Shown: piece after piece, positions 26,060 to 35,649 of the stretch
Position numbering within the stretch: the stretch's first letter is position 1
How the letters are laid out: every line of letters begins with the position of its first letter
Assembly (NCBI GenBank): GCA_943371965.1
Contig: CALRWV020000011.1
Coordinates: 20,989-84,988 of the forward strand
DNA: 64,000 bases
Reading direction: 5' to 3'
DNA from: CALRWV02 sp943371965
Lineage (GTDB): Bacteria > Bacteroidota > JABWAT01
Made by a program: the position numbers and the translations under genes
The notes under the pieces: generated by a model
Told to the model about the DNA's origin: nothing
The model's input: only the letters and a program-made list of their open reading frames with translations
Databases searched by the model: none

Positions 26060-27627
26060 TATTTTACCCTTTCTCTTAAGTCAACAGAAGAGTTGTTTTG
26101 AAGGATTTTTTTGGTAGTATATTCTATGTAATCCAGCGAAATATCCGATTTCATGAAATTAATCAGCTGCTTTTTTTCGCGTTCTAGCGTTTTGAGAGTC
26201 AATTCATACTCACTCTTTGCAAGATTTGGTTTTCCTATTATCTGATAAACACCGGCAAGATGAAAATGTGGAACGGCATAATTCAAATCGAGATAGATTG
26301 ATCTCCGAAGTGATTCAATTGCTTTTTCAGATTTACCGGAAAGTTTATAAACCAATCCTTCAAATAAATAACCAACAGGATTGAATTCTTTCAACTGTTT
26401 CATTTTTGAAATAGTATCAAAAGCCAATTCCATTTTTCCCAATGACATGTATGAATAAGCAAGAACTGTTAGGGAATTGAAATCAGGTTTTTCGATTTTC
26501 TGAATAATGGAAATGCTTTCTTCAAATAAATCTTCATGAAGCCTGGTTATTGCCAGTTCATAAAGTTCATCCTGCGACTGATCTGATTTGGAAAGAACCA
26601 ACCTGTTTTCTACTGTAATTTCTGAATTGGATGAAACATTTTTCCGTTCGTCAATTATTGACCGTATCCGTTTTAAAAGTGATTCATAATTTTCAGGTTG
26701 ACTGTTGTTTACCGGTTTTGATCCTGAAATTGAAGTACTGATTGAAGCAGGCTTTATTTTCTTTTCATTTTTCAACAGATCCTGCGATGTCGAAATTGAT
26801 TTCTTGAAAATAAATGAACCACCCAAATCACTTAATTTCAATTTTCCCAAGTCATGCAACATGGTTTCACAGCTTGCAACAAACATAAACCCATTTTTAT
26901 TCAGTTTGTTTTGTAATCGGATGTGAACTTTTTTGAGAGTTTCACTTTGAAAATATATTGATACATTTCTGAAAAACAGGATATCAACCTGATCAATAAG
27001 TTCCGGAATGTTTTCTATTTCTTCACAGACATTATATCTGAAAAAATTCACACTTGACAGAATTGGGTCCTTAAGTTGTTGGCGGCCATTTTCCAGTGTA
27101 ACAAAGTTGGAAGAAATATAAGCATGTTCCTTCACACGAAATGAATTCTTCCCGTAGTTTCCAGCCTTTGCCATTTTAAGAATTGCATGATCCAGATCTG
27201 ATGCTATAATTTCAAATTTGTCATGCAATGCTTCCATGCCATATTTATCTTTAATGCAGATCGCAATTGAATACGCTTCTTCACCTGAGGAACATCCACA
27301 GCTCCAAATCCTGATTTTTCTTGTTCCGCCAACCTGATTGTACAGGTCTTCCAAAACCAGGGAATCCAAAATTCTGAACTGGTTAGGTTCACGGTAGAAA
27401 TATGTTTCATTGTTCGTGATAAGACTGACAAATTGTTCCCACTCGGTTTCACCGGCTTTGTGAAGGAGCCATGAAAAATAATCATCAAAATAATTATAAT
27501 TCAGATACTGCATTCTTTCAGTAACATATCTTCTGAGACTTTCAGCCTGATCTTTATTGACTACAATTCCATATTTTTCAGTAACGTAACTGATAACTTT
27601 TGAAAGATGGCTGTGATTTACCGTCAT
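26059..27627 (-). CDS. cheR: Chemotaxis methyltransferase CheR with C-terminal TPRs
   Basis: A 522-residue receptor glutamate methyltransferase. The CheR N-helical and SAM domains occupy about 1-270, with NNETYFYREPNQF, IWSCGCSSGEEAYSIAI (SAM motif I) and ILFFRNVSIYF. After a Ser-rich linker, residues 350-500 form about three tetratricopeptide repeats (LTVLAYSYMSLGKMELAFD, AIESLRRSIYLDLNYAVPHF). CheR-TPR fusions occur in Frz- and Wsp-type pathways, where the TPRs control access to receptors or bind partners. Its ATG overlaps the cheB stop by four bases (ATGA). Confidence 0.93.
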   Translation of the reverse strand: MTVNHSHLSKVISYVTEKYGIVVNKDQAESLRRYVTERMQYLNYNYFDDYFSWLLHKAGETEWEQFVSLITNNETYFYREPNQFRILDSLVLEDLYNQVGGTRKIRIWSCGCSSGEEAYSIAICIKDKYGMEALHDKFEIIASDLDHAILKMAKAGNYGKNSFRVKEHAYISSNFVTLENGRQQLKDPILSSVNFFRYNVCEEIENIPELIDQVDILFFRNVSIYFQSETLKKVHIRLQNKLNKNGFMFVASCETMLHDLGKLKLSDLGGSFIFKKSISTSQDLLKNEKKIKPASISTSISGSKPVNNSQPENYESLLKRIRSIIDERKNVSSNSEITVENRLVLSKSDQSQDELYELAITRLHEDLFEESISIIQKIEKPDFNSLTVLAYSYMSLGKMELAFDTISKMKQLKEFNPVGYLFEGLVYKLSGKSEKAIESLRRSIYLDLNYAVPHFHLAGVYQIIGKPNLAKSEYELTLKTLEREKKQLINFMKSDISLDYIEYTTKKILQNNSSVDLRERVK

Positions 27628-28670
27628 TGAACTGCCTTCAAAGTTGAAGCGGTTGAAATTTTCACCAGATAAGGGGCAATATCCTGCAGTGGTAATACTG
27701 TTTTTGCATTTCCTTTCAGAATTGCTTCCCTAGGCATTCCGAAAACAACACAGGTCTTTTCATCCTGTGCAATGGTTTGTCCACCAGCTTCTTTGATCTT
27801 GCCCAGATTGGTTGACCCATCTCCCCCCATTCCAGTCAGTATTACTCCAATTGATCTGTTTCCAAAAACTTTTGCAACAGTACCAAACAGTTTTTCTCCG
27901 GAAGGTCTGTGTCCTTCAACTGGATCTTCACTTGTCAAACGGATAAATTCTGCCGATGAAACTTCCATATGTTTTCCGGTTGGTGCAATAAAAACCACTC
28001 CAGATTTGATTGGTTCACCCGACTCCGCAACCTTCACTTTAAGCGGCGTTGTTGTTTGAAGCCATTCTACAAGCCCATGAATAAATCCTTCATACATGTG
28101 CTGTGTAATTAAAATCGGATGCGGAAAATCAGCCGGTAAATTACCTAACAATACAGAAAGCGCTTTTGGGCCACCTGTACTTGAACAGATCGCAACTACT
28201 TTTTTTATTTCAGATTCTATCCGTGTTTCTCTAACACGTACAGCTCTTTTCCCTGCCATATGGGTAACAACAGGAACGTTTGAAAGTGATTTTAATTTTG
28301 CTATGAGCTGTTTTCTTTTCCGCTCATCCTGAACATAGGCAAAATCGGGTTTTTCAATTACTTCCAAAGCCCCTTTTGTCAGGCATTGAAACGCAATGGA
28401 TGCATCTTTTGCAGTTGTCACAACCAATATTGGTGTCGGTGACGTAGCCATAATAGTTTGAATGGCATCGGTACCATTCATTTTCGGCATGAAAACATCC
28501 ATTGTAATTATGCTGGGCCGGCGTTTTTTTACAAACTCAACTGCTTCAATTCCGTTTGCAGCTTCTCCAATAACTTCAACTTCAGGATCTGTTTCAAAAA
28601 CAGCCCTGAAAATATCCCGTATGGTGGGAGAATCATCAACAATCAGAACAGTCGTTTTTTTAGTTGCCAT
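27624..28670 (-). CDS. cheB: Chemotaxis methylesterase CheB
   Basis: A 348-residue CheB that removes receptor methyl groups when phosphorylated and also deamidates receptor Gln. The receiver (1-125) has acceptor Asp58 in ITMDVFMPKMNG. The C-terminal esterase domain (about 150-340) keeps the catalytic triad: Ser164 in CSSTGGPKAL, His191 in TQHMYEGF and Asp284 in GMGGDGSTN. Length and linker are normal. It is the first of three translationally coupled genes (cheB, cheR and hpt). Confidence 0.95.
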   Translation of the reverse strand: MATKKTTVLIVDDSPTIRDIFRAVFETDPEVEVIGEAANGIEAVEFVKKRRPSIITMDVFMPKMNGTDAIQTIMATSPTPILVVTTAKDASIAFQCLTKGALEVIEKPDFAYVQDERKRKQLIAKLKSLSNVPVVTHMAGKRAVRVRETRIESEIKKVVAICSSTGGPKALSVLLGNLPADFPHPILITQHMYEGFIHGLVEWLQTTTPLKVKVAESGEPIKSGVVFIAPTGKHMEVSSAEFIRLTSEDPVEGHRPSGEKLFGTVAKVFGNRSIGVILTGMGGDGSTNLGKIKEAGGQTIAQDEKTCVVFGMPREAILKGNAKTVLPLQDIAPYLVKISTASTLKAVQ

Positions 28671-28684
28671 TATTTCGTCTTTAA

Positions 28685-28710
28685 GAAATCCATAATATCA
28701 GATGGATTTC
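28685..28710. other. 9-bp hairpin between receptor gene and cheB
   Basis: GAAATCCAT (28685-28693) and ATGGATTTC (28702-28710) form a perfect 9-bp stem with an 8-base loop in the 61-base gap after the receptor gene. There is no T-run downstream on the minus strand. It may be an mRNA stability or processing element. Confidence 0.5.
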
Positions 28711-28731
28711 AACTTATATCTTTTAAATCAT

Positions 28732-30693
28732 TTATTTAATTGTTATGTTGCTGAACTCATCAGATAAGTTCTGAAGCTGTTCTGAAATCAACCGAACTTC
28801 TGCACTCATATTTACAACATGGTTTACCGCTTCTGAAATATCATGAAGAGTTGCAACAATTTGTTCAGATGCTGTCTTTTGCTGTGAAGTTGCCATATTG
28901 ATTTGCTGTGAACTGTCTGTTGTATTTTTGGTTCCCATATAAATATTTTTCAGGCTTTCTTCCATTTCTTTTGAAAACTGAACGCCTTCCATTACAATAT
29001 TTGTACTTTGGTCAGTACTCTTCAACAGAAGTTCAGTCTGATTCTGAATTTCATCAATCATGGTTCTGATTTCTTCCATTGATTCCTGAACCGTATCTGC
29101 CAACCTTCTGATTTCACTTGCTACAACTCCAAACCTTTTACCGGCTTCACCAGCGCCACTGGCTTCAAGTGCAGCATTGAAAGCAATCAATTTTGTCTGT
29201 TCATTGATATCACGGATCAAACCTATAATTTCTGTAATTCTTGCAACCTTTTTGTTCAGCACAATCACTTCCTGCGTTCTATGCTGGTTTATCCGTTCAA
29301 CGTCTTCCATTTTTTGAATCAGTTTATTTACTTTGTCAACTCCGGTTTTTGCTGTATGTTGGGTAATCTCAGCGATCTCAACAACATTGGTGGCGTTGTC
29401 AGATATTTTTGAACTTGTTTGGTACATTTCTTCCATTGCACTTGTTGTTTGGGAGACCGCAGCAGATTGCTGGATTGCAGCCGCATTCAACTGTGCCATT
29501 GATTCATTCAGCTTTTGGCTCAATAAAGAAACTTCAACTCCTGAAACTTTTGATCTGTCCAGAATTGATACCAGTGATTCTGAAAATTTGTTGAACCATT
29601 TTGCAAGTTCTCCAACTTCATCTTCTGATGTAATAACTATTTTTTTGCTGCCCGATGAATTTCCTTCCGCTATATTTTTCAGTTCTTCAACAACGAGGCG
29701 GATTGGTCTCAACATCTTTCCTGTCATCCACCACAAAAGAACAATCAGAAGTGCAATAACAATCAGGTTGGTTATCAGCATTTTAATTATGAGTTCATTG
29801 ATTGAAGAATCATAAGCTGATTTTCTGATACCGTAACCGAATTGCCATCCTGTCTTTCCAATTGGTGCAGAATGAAATAGAAAGACCTCTCCATCTGACG
29901 ATACAAATGTTCCGTCTCCCATTGAACCCTGCATCATATTTTTTACAAGGGCAACAAAAGATGGGCTGAAAGCAACTGAAGTGTCAGAAATATTTTTAAG
30001 CAAATATGTTTGATTGGGGTGATAGATAATCCGTCCGGTTGTATCAACCACAATTGAAATTTTTGTTGAATCAAAAGATTGTGATGTCAGTTCCTTGAAT
30101 ATTTTTTCAGTTAGAATATCGATACCTGCTACACCGATTAAATTTTTTCCGTCAAAAATTGGTTTTGAAATCGTAACATCAATTTTCTTTTTGTCATGCG
30201 AAAGGTAACTTGTATACACAAAATTGTCAGGGTTGGAAACAGAAGATTGATACCAGATTCTTTTTCTTGCATCATAATTAACATAGTTTGTATCATTCTG
30301 ACGGTAATTTTCACCGTGCTTTTGACTGCCAATGTAAAGCAATCGGATGGATTCATTGTCAACAGTTACTATCGGGTACATAACATTTTTACGGTAATAT
30401 TCCCACTTAGAGTCTGTTTTCCTGTTCATGAATGCTTTAAGATCCTGTTCCTTTAAAATCTCACTCATTGTTTGTGATGTTACAAGCAAATCAATTGTTT
30501 TTTCAAAATGTGAAAGTGTAGTTGTGGTTCTGTTCGCAAAATCATGAACTGATGTTTCAATCGATTCCTGTGTTTTTTTAATAATTATATCCTGAGCTGT
30601 ACGTTCAGAAAAATAGGATGTTATTATTACCACAAATACTGAAACCCCAACGAGTGCCAGTACAAATTTCAGTTTCAATCTTTCTTTTATCAT
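28732..30693 (-). CDS. Methyl-accepting chemotaxis protein with dCache sensor
   Basis: A 653-residue transmembrane receptor. TM1 is at about 10-28. A periplasmic double-Cache domain (35-290) shows the RIWYQSSVSNPDNFVYTSYL and NLIGVAGIDILTE blocks typical of small-molecule-binding Cache sensors. TM2 lies at about 302-325, HAMP at 325-378, and the signalling hairpin has the tip AFNAALEASGAGEAGKRFG. The tip resembles that of the other receptor in the operon. No CheR-binding pentapeptide is seen at the C-terminus. The ligand is unknown; many dCache domains bind amino acids or organic acids. Confidence 0.93.
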   Translation of the reverse strand: MIKERLKLKFVLALVGVSVFVVIITSYFSERTAQDIIIKKTQESIETSVHDFANRTTTTLSHFEKTIDLLVTSQTMSEILKEQDLKAFMNRKTDSKWEYYRKNVMYPIVTVDNESIRLLYIGSQKHGENYRQNDTNYVNYDARKRIWYQSSVSNPDNFVYTSYLSHDKKKIDVTISKPIFDGKNLIGVAGIDILTEKIFKELTSQSFDSTKISIVVDTTGRIIYHPNQTYLLKNISDTSVAFSPSFVALVKNMMQGSMGDGTFVSSDGEVFLFHSAPIGKTGWQFGYGIRKSAYDSSINELIIKMLITNLIVIALLIVLLWWMTGKMLRPIRLVVEELKNIAEGNSSGSKKIVITSEDEVGELAKWFNKFSESLVSILDRSKVSGVEVSLLSQKLNESMAQLNAAAIQQSAAVSQTTSAMEEMYQTSSKISDNATNVVEIAEITQHTAKTGVDKVNKLIQKMEDVERINQHRTQEVIVLNKKVARITEIIGLIRDINEQTKLIAFNAALEASGAGEAGKRFGVVASEIRRLADTVQESMEEIRTMIDEIQNQTELLLKSTDQSTNIVMEGVQFSKEMEESLKNIYMGTKNTTDSSQQINMATSQQKTASEQIVATLHDISEAVNHVVNMSAEVRLISEQLQNLSDEFSNITIK

Positions 30694-30769
30694 ATTAATC
30701 TCTCTTCAAAAATTCTTCTGTGTTTTTCCTGCATTTAAACAGTAAATTAAAATTGGTTGAAATTGAATT

Positions 30770-31201
30770 CTATTTTTTCTGATTGCTGCTGAAATGATGA
30801 AGGTTGTCAATGTTCAAAACAGGAATTATTTTTTTATCATCAAGAAAAAATGTTCTTACCCAGTTCAATGCTTTTCCATTTCTGAAAGCAAGTGGAACCA
30901 GCGTAATATTTTCTTCATTTCCATTTTCCACTTTTACAAGTTCATTTGATGGAATACCGCGTATTTTCCCATTTACCCTGTATAAAATCAATCTGTGGAA
31001 ATTCTGGATATGCTCTTTTTTTATTCTGGATTGCATAAGCCAGTCCAACGTTATAACATAATCACCAACATGGTAGAATGACGGAACATCTTCCTTGTAT
31101 TCGACATTCACATTATCAAACCGTTCTATCCGGTAAACAAGTTCGCTTTCAATAGCAAATTGAGTTTCGTCAACAAGAAAAATAAGAAATGGATAATCCA
31201 T
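30770..31201 (-). CDS. Divergent CheW-like coupling protein
   Basis: A 143-residue protein whose length and beta pattern fit a minimal CheW domain (FLIFLVDETQFAIESELVYRI at the start, ending in VRTFFLDDKKIIPVLNIDNL), but it lacks several conserved Gly residues of typical CheW. The ATG overlaps the stop of the classical cheW by one base. A second, divergent coupling protein could build a mixed array or link to a non-CheA partner. Confidence 0.7.
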   Translation of the reverse strand: MDYPFLIFLVDETQFAIESELVYRIERFDNVNVEYKEDVPSFYHVGDYVITLDWLMQSRIKKEHIQNFHRLILYRVNGKIRGIPSNELVKVENGNEENITLVPLAFRNGKALNWVRTFFLDDKKIIPVLNIDNLHHFSSNQKK

Positions 31202-31725
31202 TATTCATTCACCGCAGTTTGTAATGATGCGAAAAATCTTGAAATGCTCAAATAAACAATGTGTCTGTCTTTGTAATCAAATTCTCCTGTAATGAATTCT
31301 GCTTTTATTGCGTCAAATGTTTTCAATGGCGGACGCATATTGCTCTTTGGAATGTCTGCAACATCGAGTACTGCATCGACCCAAAGCCCAATTGTATATT
31401 CCTCATTGGTAGATATCAGAATCCTGTTTGCAGTTCCTGTTTCGCCAATTGAAAGATTCAATATTTTTCTTGGATCCAGAACAGCTTCAACACTTCCCCT
31501 TAATGTTATGAATCCTAAAAATTGATGGGGCAAACCTGGCAAAGTTGTAATGGAATCATAAGGTAGAATTTCTGAAACGTTTTTTCCGGGGAAGGCGAAG
31601 ATGTGGCCGCTCAATTCAAATATTACTACCTGTTCAGTTTCTTCATCAGCATAAATGATGGTCGATTCTTTTTCCTTTTCTTCGAGTCTGGAAATCAAAT
31701 CATCTATATTTTGTTTTTTTGCCAT
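31201..31725 (-). CDS. cheW: Chemotaxis coupling protein CheW
   Basis: A 174-residue CheW that links receptors to CheA. The SH3-like double domain is recognisable in VVIFELSGHIFAFPGKNVSEI, LPGLPHQFLGFITLRGSVEAV and LDPRKILNL, followed by the receptor-binding strand IGLWVDAVLDVADI. A charged 25-residue N-terminal extension (KKQNIDDLISRLEEKEKE) is unusual. It starts three bases after the stop of cdsA, so the chemosensory operon is physically fused to the lipid gene upstream. Confidence 0.88.
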   Translation of the reverse strand: MAKKQNIDDLISRLEEKEKESTIIYADEETEQVVIFELSGHIFAFPGKNVSEILPYDSITTLPGLPHQFLGFITLRGSVEAVLDPRKILNLSIGETGTANRILISTNEEYTIGLWVDAVLDVADIPKSNMRPPLKTFDAIKAEFITGEFDYKDRHIVYLSISRFFASLQTAVNE

Positions 31726-31728
31726 TAT

Positions 31729-32568
31729 TTACTCCGGAAAAACGATAAATCTGAGATAAAAGAAAATAAGAGGAGAGACAAAGATCAAACTGTCAAACCG
31801 GTCAAAAAATCCGCCATGACCTGGAATTAAATGAGAAGAATCTTTTACTCCTGAATCACGCTTGAACATCGATTCAACCAAATCACCAATCTGACCAAAC
31901 ATTCCAATCAAAATTCCAATTACTATAACTTCATTGTAAGTTATGGGAAGTTGGTTCATAGGACTGAATTTATAAAACAGGTACATAAAGATTACTGAAG
32001 CAATAAAACCCCAAATTGAACCTTCCCATGTTTTATTGGGACTGATTCTTGGAAAAAGTTTTGTTCTCCCCATTAACTTTCCACCAAAATATGCAAAACT
32101 GTCGCACATCCAAAGACTGAAAATAATAGCAATTGCAAGCCATGCAAAGGAGTTGTCATACAGCTGAATTTGCAGCAGTTCTCTTATCCCCAGCAAACTG
32201 CCAATTCCAATTCCGATATAACCTGAAAAAAATAAAGTTGAAGTTGTGTTTTGGATTGGGTTTTCTTTGTTTCGGAAAAGTTCAAACAGTGCTATGACAA
32301 AAATTGAAATTACAAATAAAATTGAGAACTCAATTTGTTTATTGATGAATGAAAGCGGGATTAGAATTGCCAACCATAACCCAACTGTGAAGTTTGGCGA
32401 AATATTTTTTGTTTTAAGCATCATAAAAGCTTCCCAGGTAGCCACTATGCTTATTAAAGTTACCAGACTGAATAATATCCAGCCTCCCAAATAGATACAC
32501 AATAAAACCAACGGACCCAGTAAAAATCCTACGATGGTTCTTGTGGTCATATTACTCATTTTCTGCAT
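31729..32568 (-). CDS. cdsA: Phosphatidate cytidylyltransferase
   Basis: A 279-residue integral membrane enzyme making CDP-diacylglycerol from CTP and phosphatidic acid (EC 2.7.7.41), the precursor of all major phospholipids. About eight membrane helices are seen. The signature pattern is complete at the C-terminus: SPNKTWEGS, then MFKRDSGVKDSS and LIPGHGGFFDRFDS. Three Met codons lie near the start (residues 1, 4 and 7); the first is used here but none has a strong Shine-Dalgarno. CdsA, the LpxL-like gene and other envelope genes are grouped here. Confidence 0.95.
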   Translation of the reverse strand: MQKMSNMTTRTIVGFLLGPLVLLCIYLGGWILFSLVTLISIVATWEAFMMLKTKNISPNFTVGLWLAILIPLSFINKQIEFSILFVISIFVIALFELFRNKENPIQNTTSTLFFSGYIGIGIGSLLGIRELLQIQLYDNSFAWLAIAIIFSLWMCDSFAYFGGKLMGRTKLFPRISPNKTWEGSIWGFIASVIFMYLFYKFSPMNQLPITYNEVIVIGILIGMFGQIGDLVESMFKRDSGVKDSSHLIPGHGGFFDRFDSLIFVSPLIFFYLRFIVFPE

Positions 32569-32672
32569 CTTTCAATAGTTTGCGATTCCAAATGACAAGA
32601 TAAAAAAAAACTATTAAAATCCGTCTGTTTTTTTAGGGGAAATGAGTTTTTAAATTAAAATATTTTATTTTT

Positions 32673-33545
32673 TTATAAACCGGGATCTGCTTTTTTTGAA
32701 TTCAAAATAATTAAAAGAAACACTGCAAAAAGTACTGACGATATCAATACCATATTCATGGGGATTTGAAGATTGGGATCATCTAAATTTACATCAATCA
32801 TTTGTTCCTTTGAAATATAATATGCAATTACGACCAAACTGTTATTCGTAAAATGAGCAATCATGGAGGCCCAAAGTGATTGATAATGCCAGGTAAGAAA
32901 TGAAAAATAAATTCCCATTAAAATCAATCCTGTAAGTTGGAATGGATTGAAGTGAAAAAGTCCAAAAATCAAACCTGAAATAATGACAGCTGATTTACCG
33001 GAATATTTTCTTGACATATTTCTAAGAAAATAACCCCTGAAATAAAATTCTTCACATATTGCAGGGGTAAAAGCAGCCATAATCAAAACAACTATCAGTT
33101 CTGGAACAGAATCAGCATTAATCATCGTTTTCAATAGTGATTCCAATTGCTCCCGAACTTCAATAAACTGGTTTGGCCATGGAATCATTCTCTCAAGCCC
33201 ACTTAAAAACTGCATAATTGGCTGAAATACTATAACGGAAGCAGGAATCAGAAGCCATCCTAACCCAAGATTGGATGTGTTCAGAAAAACATAATTTCGA
33301 ATTTCAGATGTGTGTAAACGGGAGAAATAGTAAATTGGGATAAGTAGAAAGACAAACTGCGATAGTATTTGTGAAAATCGCATTGCCGTTATCTGATTTC
33401 CCGGGAAAATCATTTCATAAATCAACAATAGGGAAACGCCAAGCCCCTGATACATTATGAAAATAACAGGCAAACTTAGAAAAGCTAAAACAGTAGGACT
33501 TAGTTTTCTTTTTTCTGCCCAACCATCCAGTTTTAAATCAGGCAT
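32673..33545 (-). CDS. CPBP-family intramembrane metalloprotease
   Basis: A 290-residue polytopic membrane protein of the CPBP/Abi (type II CAAX prenyl endopeptidase-like) family. The three active-site motifs are intact: CEEFYFRGYFLRNM (EExxxR), FGLFHFN (FxxxH) and HFTNNSL (HxxxN). About seven to eight membrane helices. It starts one base after the upstream lipoprotein gene ends, so the two are probably one transcript. Bacterial members process membrane proteins or confer bacteriocin immunity; the substrate here is unknown. Confidence 0.9.
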   Translation of the reverse strand: MPDLKLDGWAEKRKLSPTVLAFLSLPVIFIMYQGLGVSLLLIYEMIFPGNQITAMRFSQILSQFVFLLIPIYYFSRLHTSEIRNYVFLNTSNLGLGWLLIPASVIVFQPIMQFLSGLERMIPWPNQFIEVREQLESLLKTMINADSVPELIVVLIMAAFTPAICEEFYFRGYFLRNMSRKYSGKSAVIISGLIFGLFHFNPFQLTGLILMGIYFSFLTWHYQSLWASMIAHFTNNSLVVIAYYISKEQMIDVNLDDPNLQIPMNMVLISSVLFAVFLLIILNSKKADPGL

Positions 33546-33546
33546 T

Positions 33547-34659
33547 TTAGTTAACCTTTGCCGGTATTGGGCGATTCACTCCTTCAATCTTTTTCAGTTC
33601 TACATTAATTGAACCAATAACTACTTTTGTTTCAACTTTAACCGGTATTTTAAGTTCATCATTGGTAAGCCATATTACCAATGTGCCTTCATCTTTAAAC
33701 AATCCTCCTGCTTTTACCAAGGGTTCTAAAACTACACAGTTAAATATCCCAGCTGGGACTTTTATTTGCTGCCATCCCTTAAACCGCACATCCAAAGGAT
33801 GTATTTTGCCGCTTGAATAATTACTGAGTTTTATAATATCCCCGGGGCGCATATTTGAAAGATCGTTATTTCTTACGAAATAAAATGCGCTGATTATATC
33901 ATGAGTATAAGGTGGAATTTTAGTGATTTTTTCACCTTCTCGTGCTTCCTCTTTTATATGATCAAAAATTACTTCTTCTTTTGTATGAAATGAACCTTCA
34001 TTGATTTCTTTGCTGAATTTCCATGGATAAATTCCAAATTTGTCCAAATAGGAAACATATTTATCTTCAACTTTATAGATCCAGGAGTATGATCTTGATG
34101 AGTTGGCTTCAAACAATATTTTTTGAACCAATCTGTTATTATAGTTGAACTCCTCGGTAACTGCCATGGTAGCTTCACCAGCAGTAATTGCCAAATAATT
34201 TATATTGAAAGTTAATTTTTCGCCGGTTCTGTGGGCATCTTTGTTAAAATTTCTGAAGTTAAAACTTTTTTTATTGGATACTGGTTTGGGGTTAATCGAT
34301 GAGGGTGATTTAATTGCCGCAGTTGTTTTAACCACCTCTGTTTTTTTTACAACATCAGTATTAGTTAACTCTTTTGATAGAGCCTCGTTCTTATTAATTG
34401 TCACAGGATCTTTTGTTTCTGTTTCTGTAACGACAACCTGGCTGGAGTCTTTCTCCAATATTTCACTTTCATCAGATATTTCTGTTGAATCTGAAATATT
34501 TTCCAATCCGGAATTTATTTCACTTGAATCAATTTGAGTTTCAGTTTTTTTATTTGTTTCTGTTTTTGAAGGGGGAACTCTAACTTCGCTTACATTCGAA
34601 CCGGTACCACAACCAATTAAAATACCTGTTAAAATGAAGGAGATAAAAAATTTAATCAT
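33547..34659 (-). CDS. DUF3108 lipoprotein
   Basis: A 370-residue lipoprotein: MIKFFISFILTGILIGCGTG has a lipobox with Cys17. A long, low-complexity Ser/Thr/Glu/Lys-rich spacer (about 20-135) is followed by a DUF3108 domain (about 140-365): GEKLTFNINYLAITAGEATM, a SYSWIYKVEDKYVSYLD block and WLTNDELKIPVKVETKV. DUF3108 proteins are periplasmic beta-rich proteins of unknown function often found with lipid or LPS genes. A TATCTTTC element in the 85-base gap upstream could be a weak -7 box, but no good -33 is visible. Confidence 0.85.
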   Translation of the reverse strand: MIKFFISFILTGILIGCGTGSNVSEVRVPPSKTETNKKTETQIDSSEINSGLENISDSTEISDESEILEKDSSQVVVTETETKDPVTINKNEALSKELTNTDVVKKTEVVKTTAAIKSPSSINPKPVSNKKSFNFRNFNKDAHRTGEKLTFNINYLAITAGEATMAVTEEFNYNNRLVQKILFEANSSRSYSWIYKVEDKYVSYLDKFGIYPWKFSKEINEGSFHTKEEVIFDHIKEEAREGEKITKIPPYTHDIISAFYFVRNNDLSNMRPGDIIKLSNYSSGKIHPLDVRFKGWQQIKVPAGIFNCVVLEPLVKAGGLFKDEGTLVIWLTNDELKIPVKVETKVVIGSINVELKKIEGVNRPIPAKVN

Positions 34660-34744
34660 TTTCTCTTGCCTTTTCGTAATTCAGACTTAACTCACTCTAT
34701 AGGAAAGATACGGGTTTGCTCTTAAAAAAACGATAACGGTAATG

Positions 34745-35647
34745 TTAAACTAACTTTTCTTTATGATACAGGTGAAAATATTGAGAAGCCTTGTCAGCAT
34801 GTTTCCATCTTTTATGAATCCAATAATATTGTTCTGGATATTTGATAATATATGATTCAAGAGCAGTAATATGACGATGGGTCAACTCATATAAACTTTC
34901 TTTTTTTGCCGGATCAAGATCATCGCTTTTAATTTTTTCACCATAGATAATAAATTTGCCATCTTCTTGTCGGATTGGAATCAATAAATATATGGGAGCA
35001 TTATTTTTTAAAGCAAATGATGCAGCACCTAAAAATACAGGTGAAGGGACTCCCAGAAATTTATCCCAGTAACTGTCTACATGAGCACTTTGATCACCCG
35101 CCATTGCAATTTTGTTGCCTAAACTTAATTGATGGTTCAATACTTCACGCGAATATTCCATTGGAATCATACGATCTGAAAATCTTTCCCGCATTCGGTG
35201 CATGTAAATATTGACTAATGGATTGGTCAGCTTTTTTGTTACAAAATAAACTGGTTCTCCGATCAATTTTCCCAATCCCGTTGCCATGAATTCCCAATTC
35301 CCAATATGACCCAATAAAATAACTGCTTTAGTTTCTGATTTCAGTTCCGTCCGAAGATTACTTTTTGAATCAAATTGAATATACTCAATTAATTCTTTTT
35401 CAGATAAATGAGCTAATTTGAAACCCTCTAGAAATAATGCAGACAGATGCTGGTAAGTTTTTTGTGTGAGATAATTTAATTCTTTCTCTGATCGGGATGC
35501 GAAATTTAAAAATATTTTCAGATTGTATTGAATAACTTTTTTCCTGTATGGAAAAAAGTTATTCAATATGTTACCTAACCATTCAGAGGATGTTAGAAGT
35601 TGAAGGGGGGTTTTATTTTTAAAAAAGTATGACAAGAGTTCGAACAA
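34745..35647 (-). CDS. LpxL/HtrB-type lysophospholipid acyltransferase
   Basis: A 300-residue inner-membrane acyltransferase of the LpxL/LpxM (LABLAT) superfamily that adds acyl chains to lipid A or related lipids. The catalytic H-x4-E is in LGHIGNWEF, followed by YFVTKKLTNPLVN, the AGDQSAH motif, and PVFLGAASFALKNNAPIYLL. The best start is a TTG at 35647, two bases after the stop of the GWxTD gene, with AGGA upstream; no ATG fits. The acceptor could be lipid A or another envelope lipid. Confidence 0.88.
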   Translation of the reverse strand: MFELLSYFFKNKTPLQLLTSSEWLGNILNNFFPYRKKVIQYNLKIFLNFASRSEKELNYLTQKTYQHLSALFLEGFKLAHLSEKELIEYIQFDSKSNLRTELKSETKAVILLGHIGNWEFMATGLGKLIGEPVYFVTKKLTNPLVNIYMHRMRERFSDRMIPMEYSREVLNHQLSLGNKIAMAGDQSAHVDSYWDKFLGVPSPVFLGAASFALKNNAPIYLLIPIRQEDGKFIIYGEKIKSDDLDPAKKESLYELTHRHITALESYIIKYPEQYYWIHKRWKHADKASQYFHLYHKEKLV

Positions 35648-35649
35648 AA

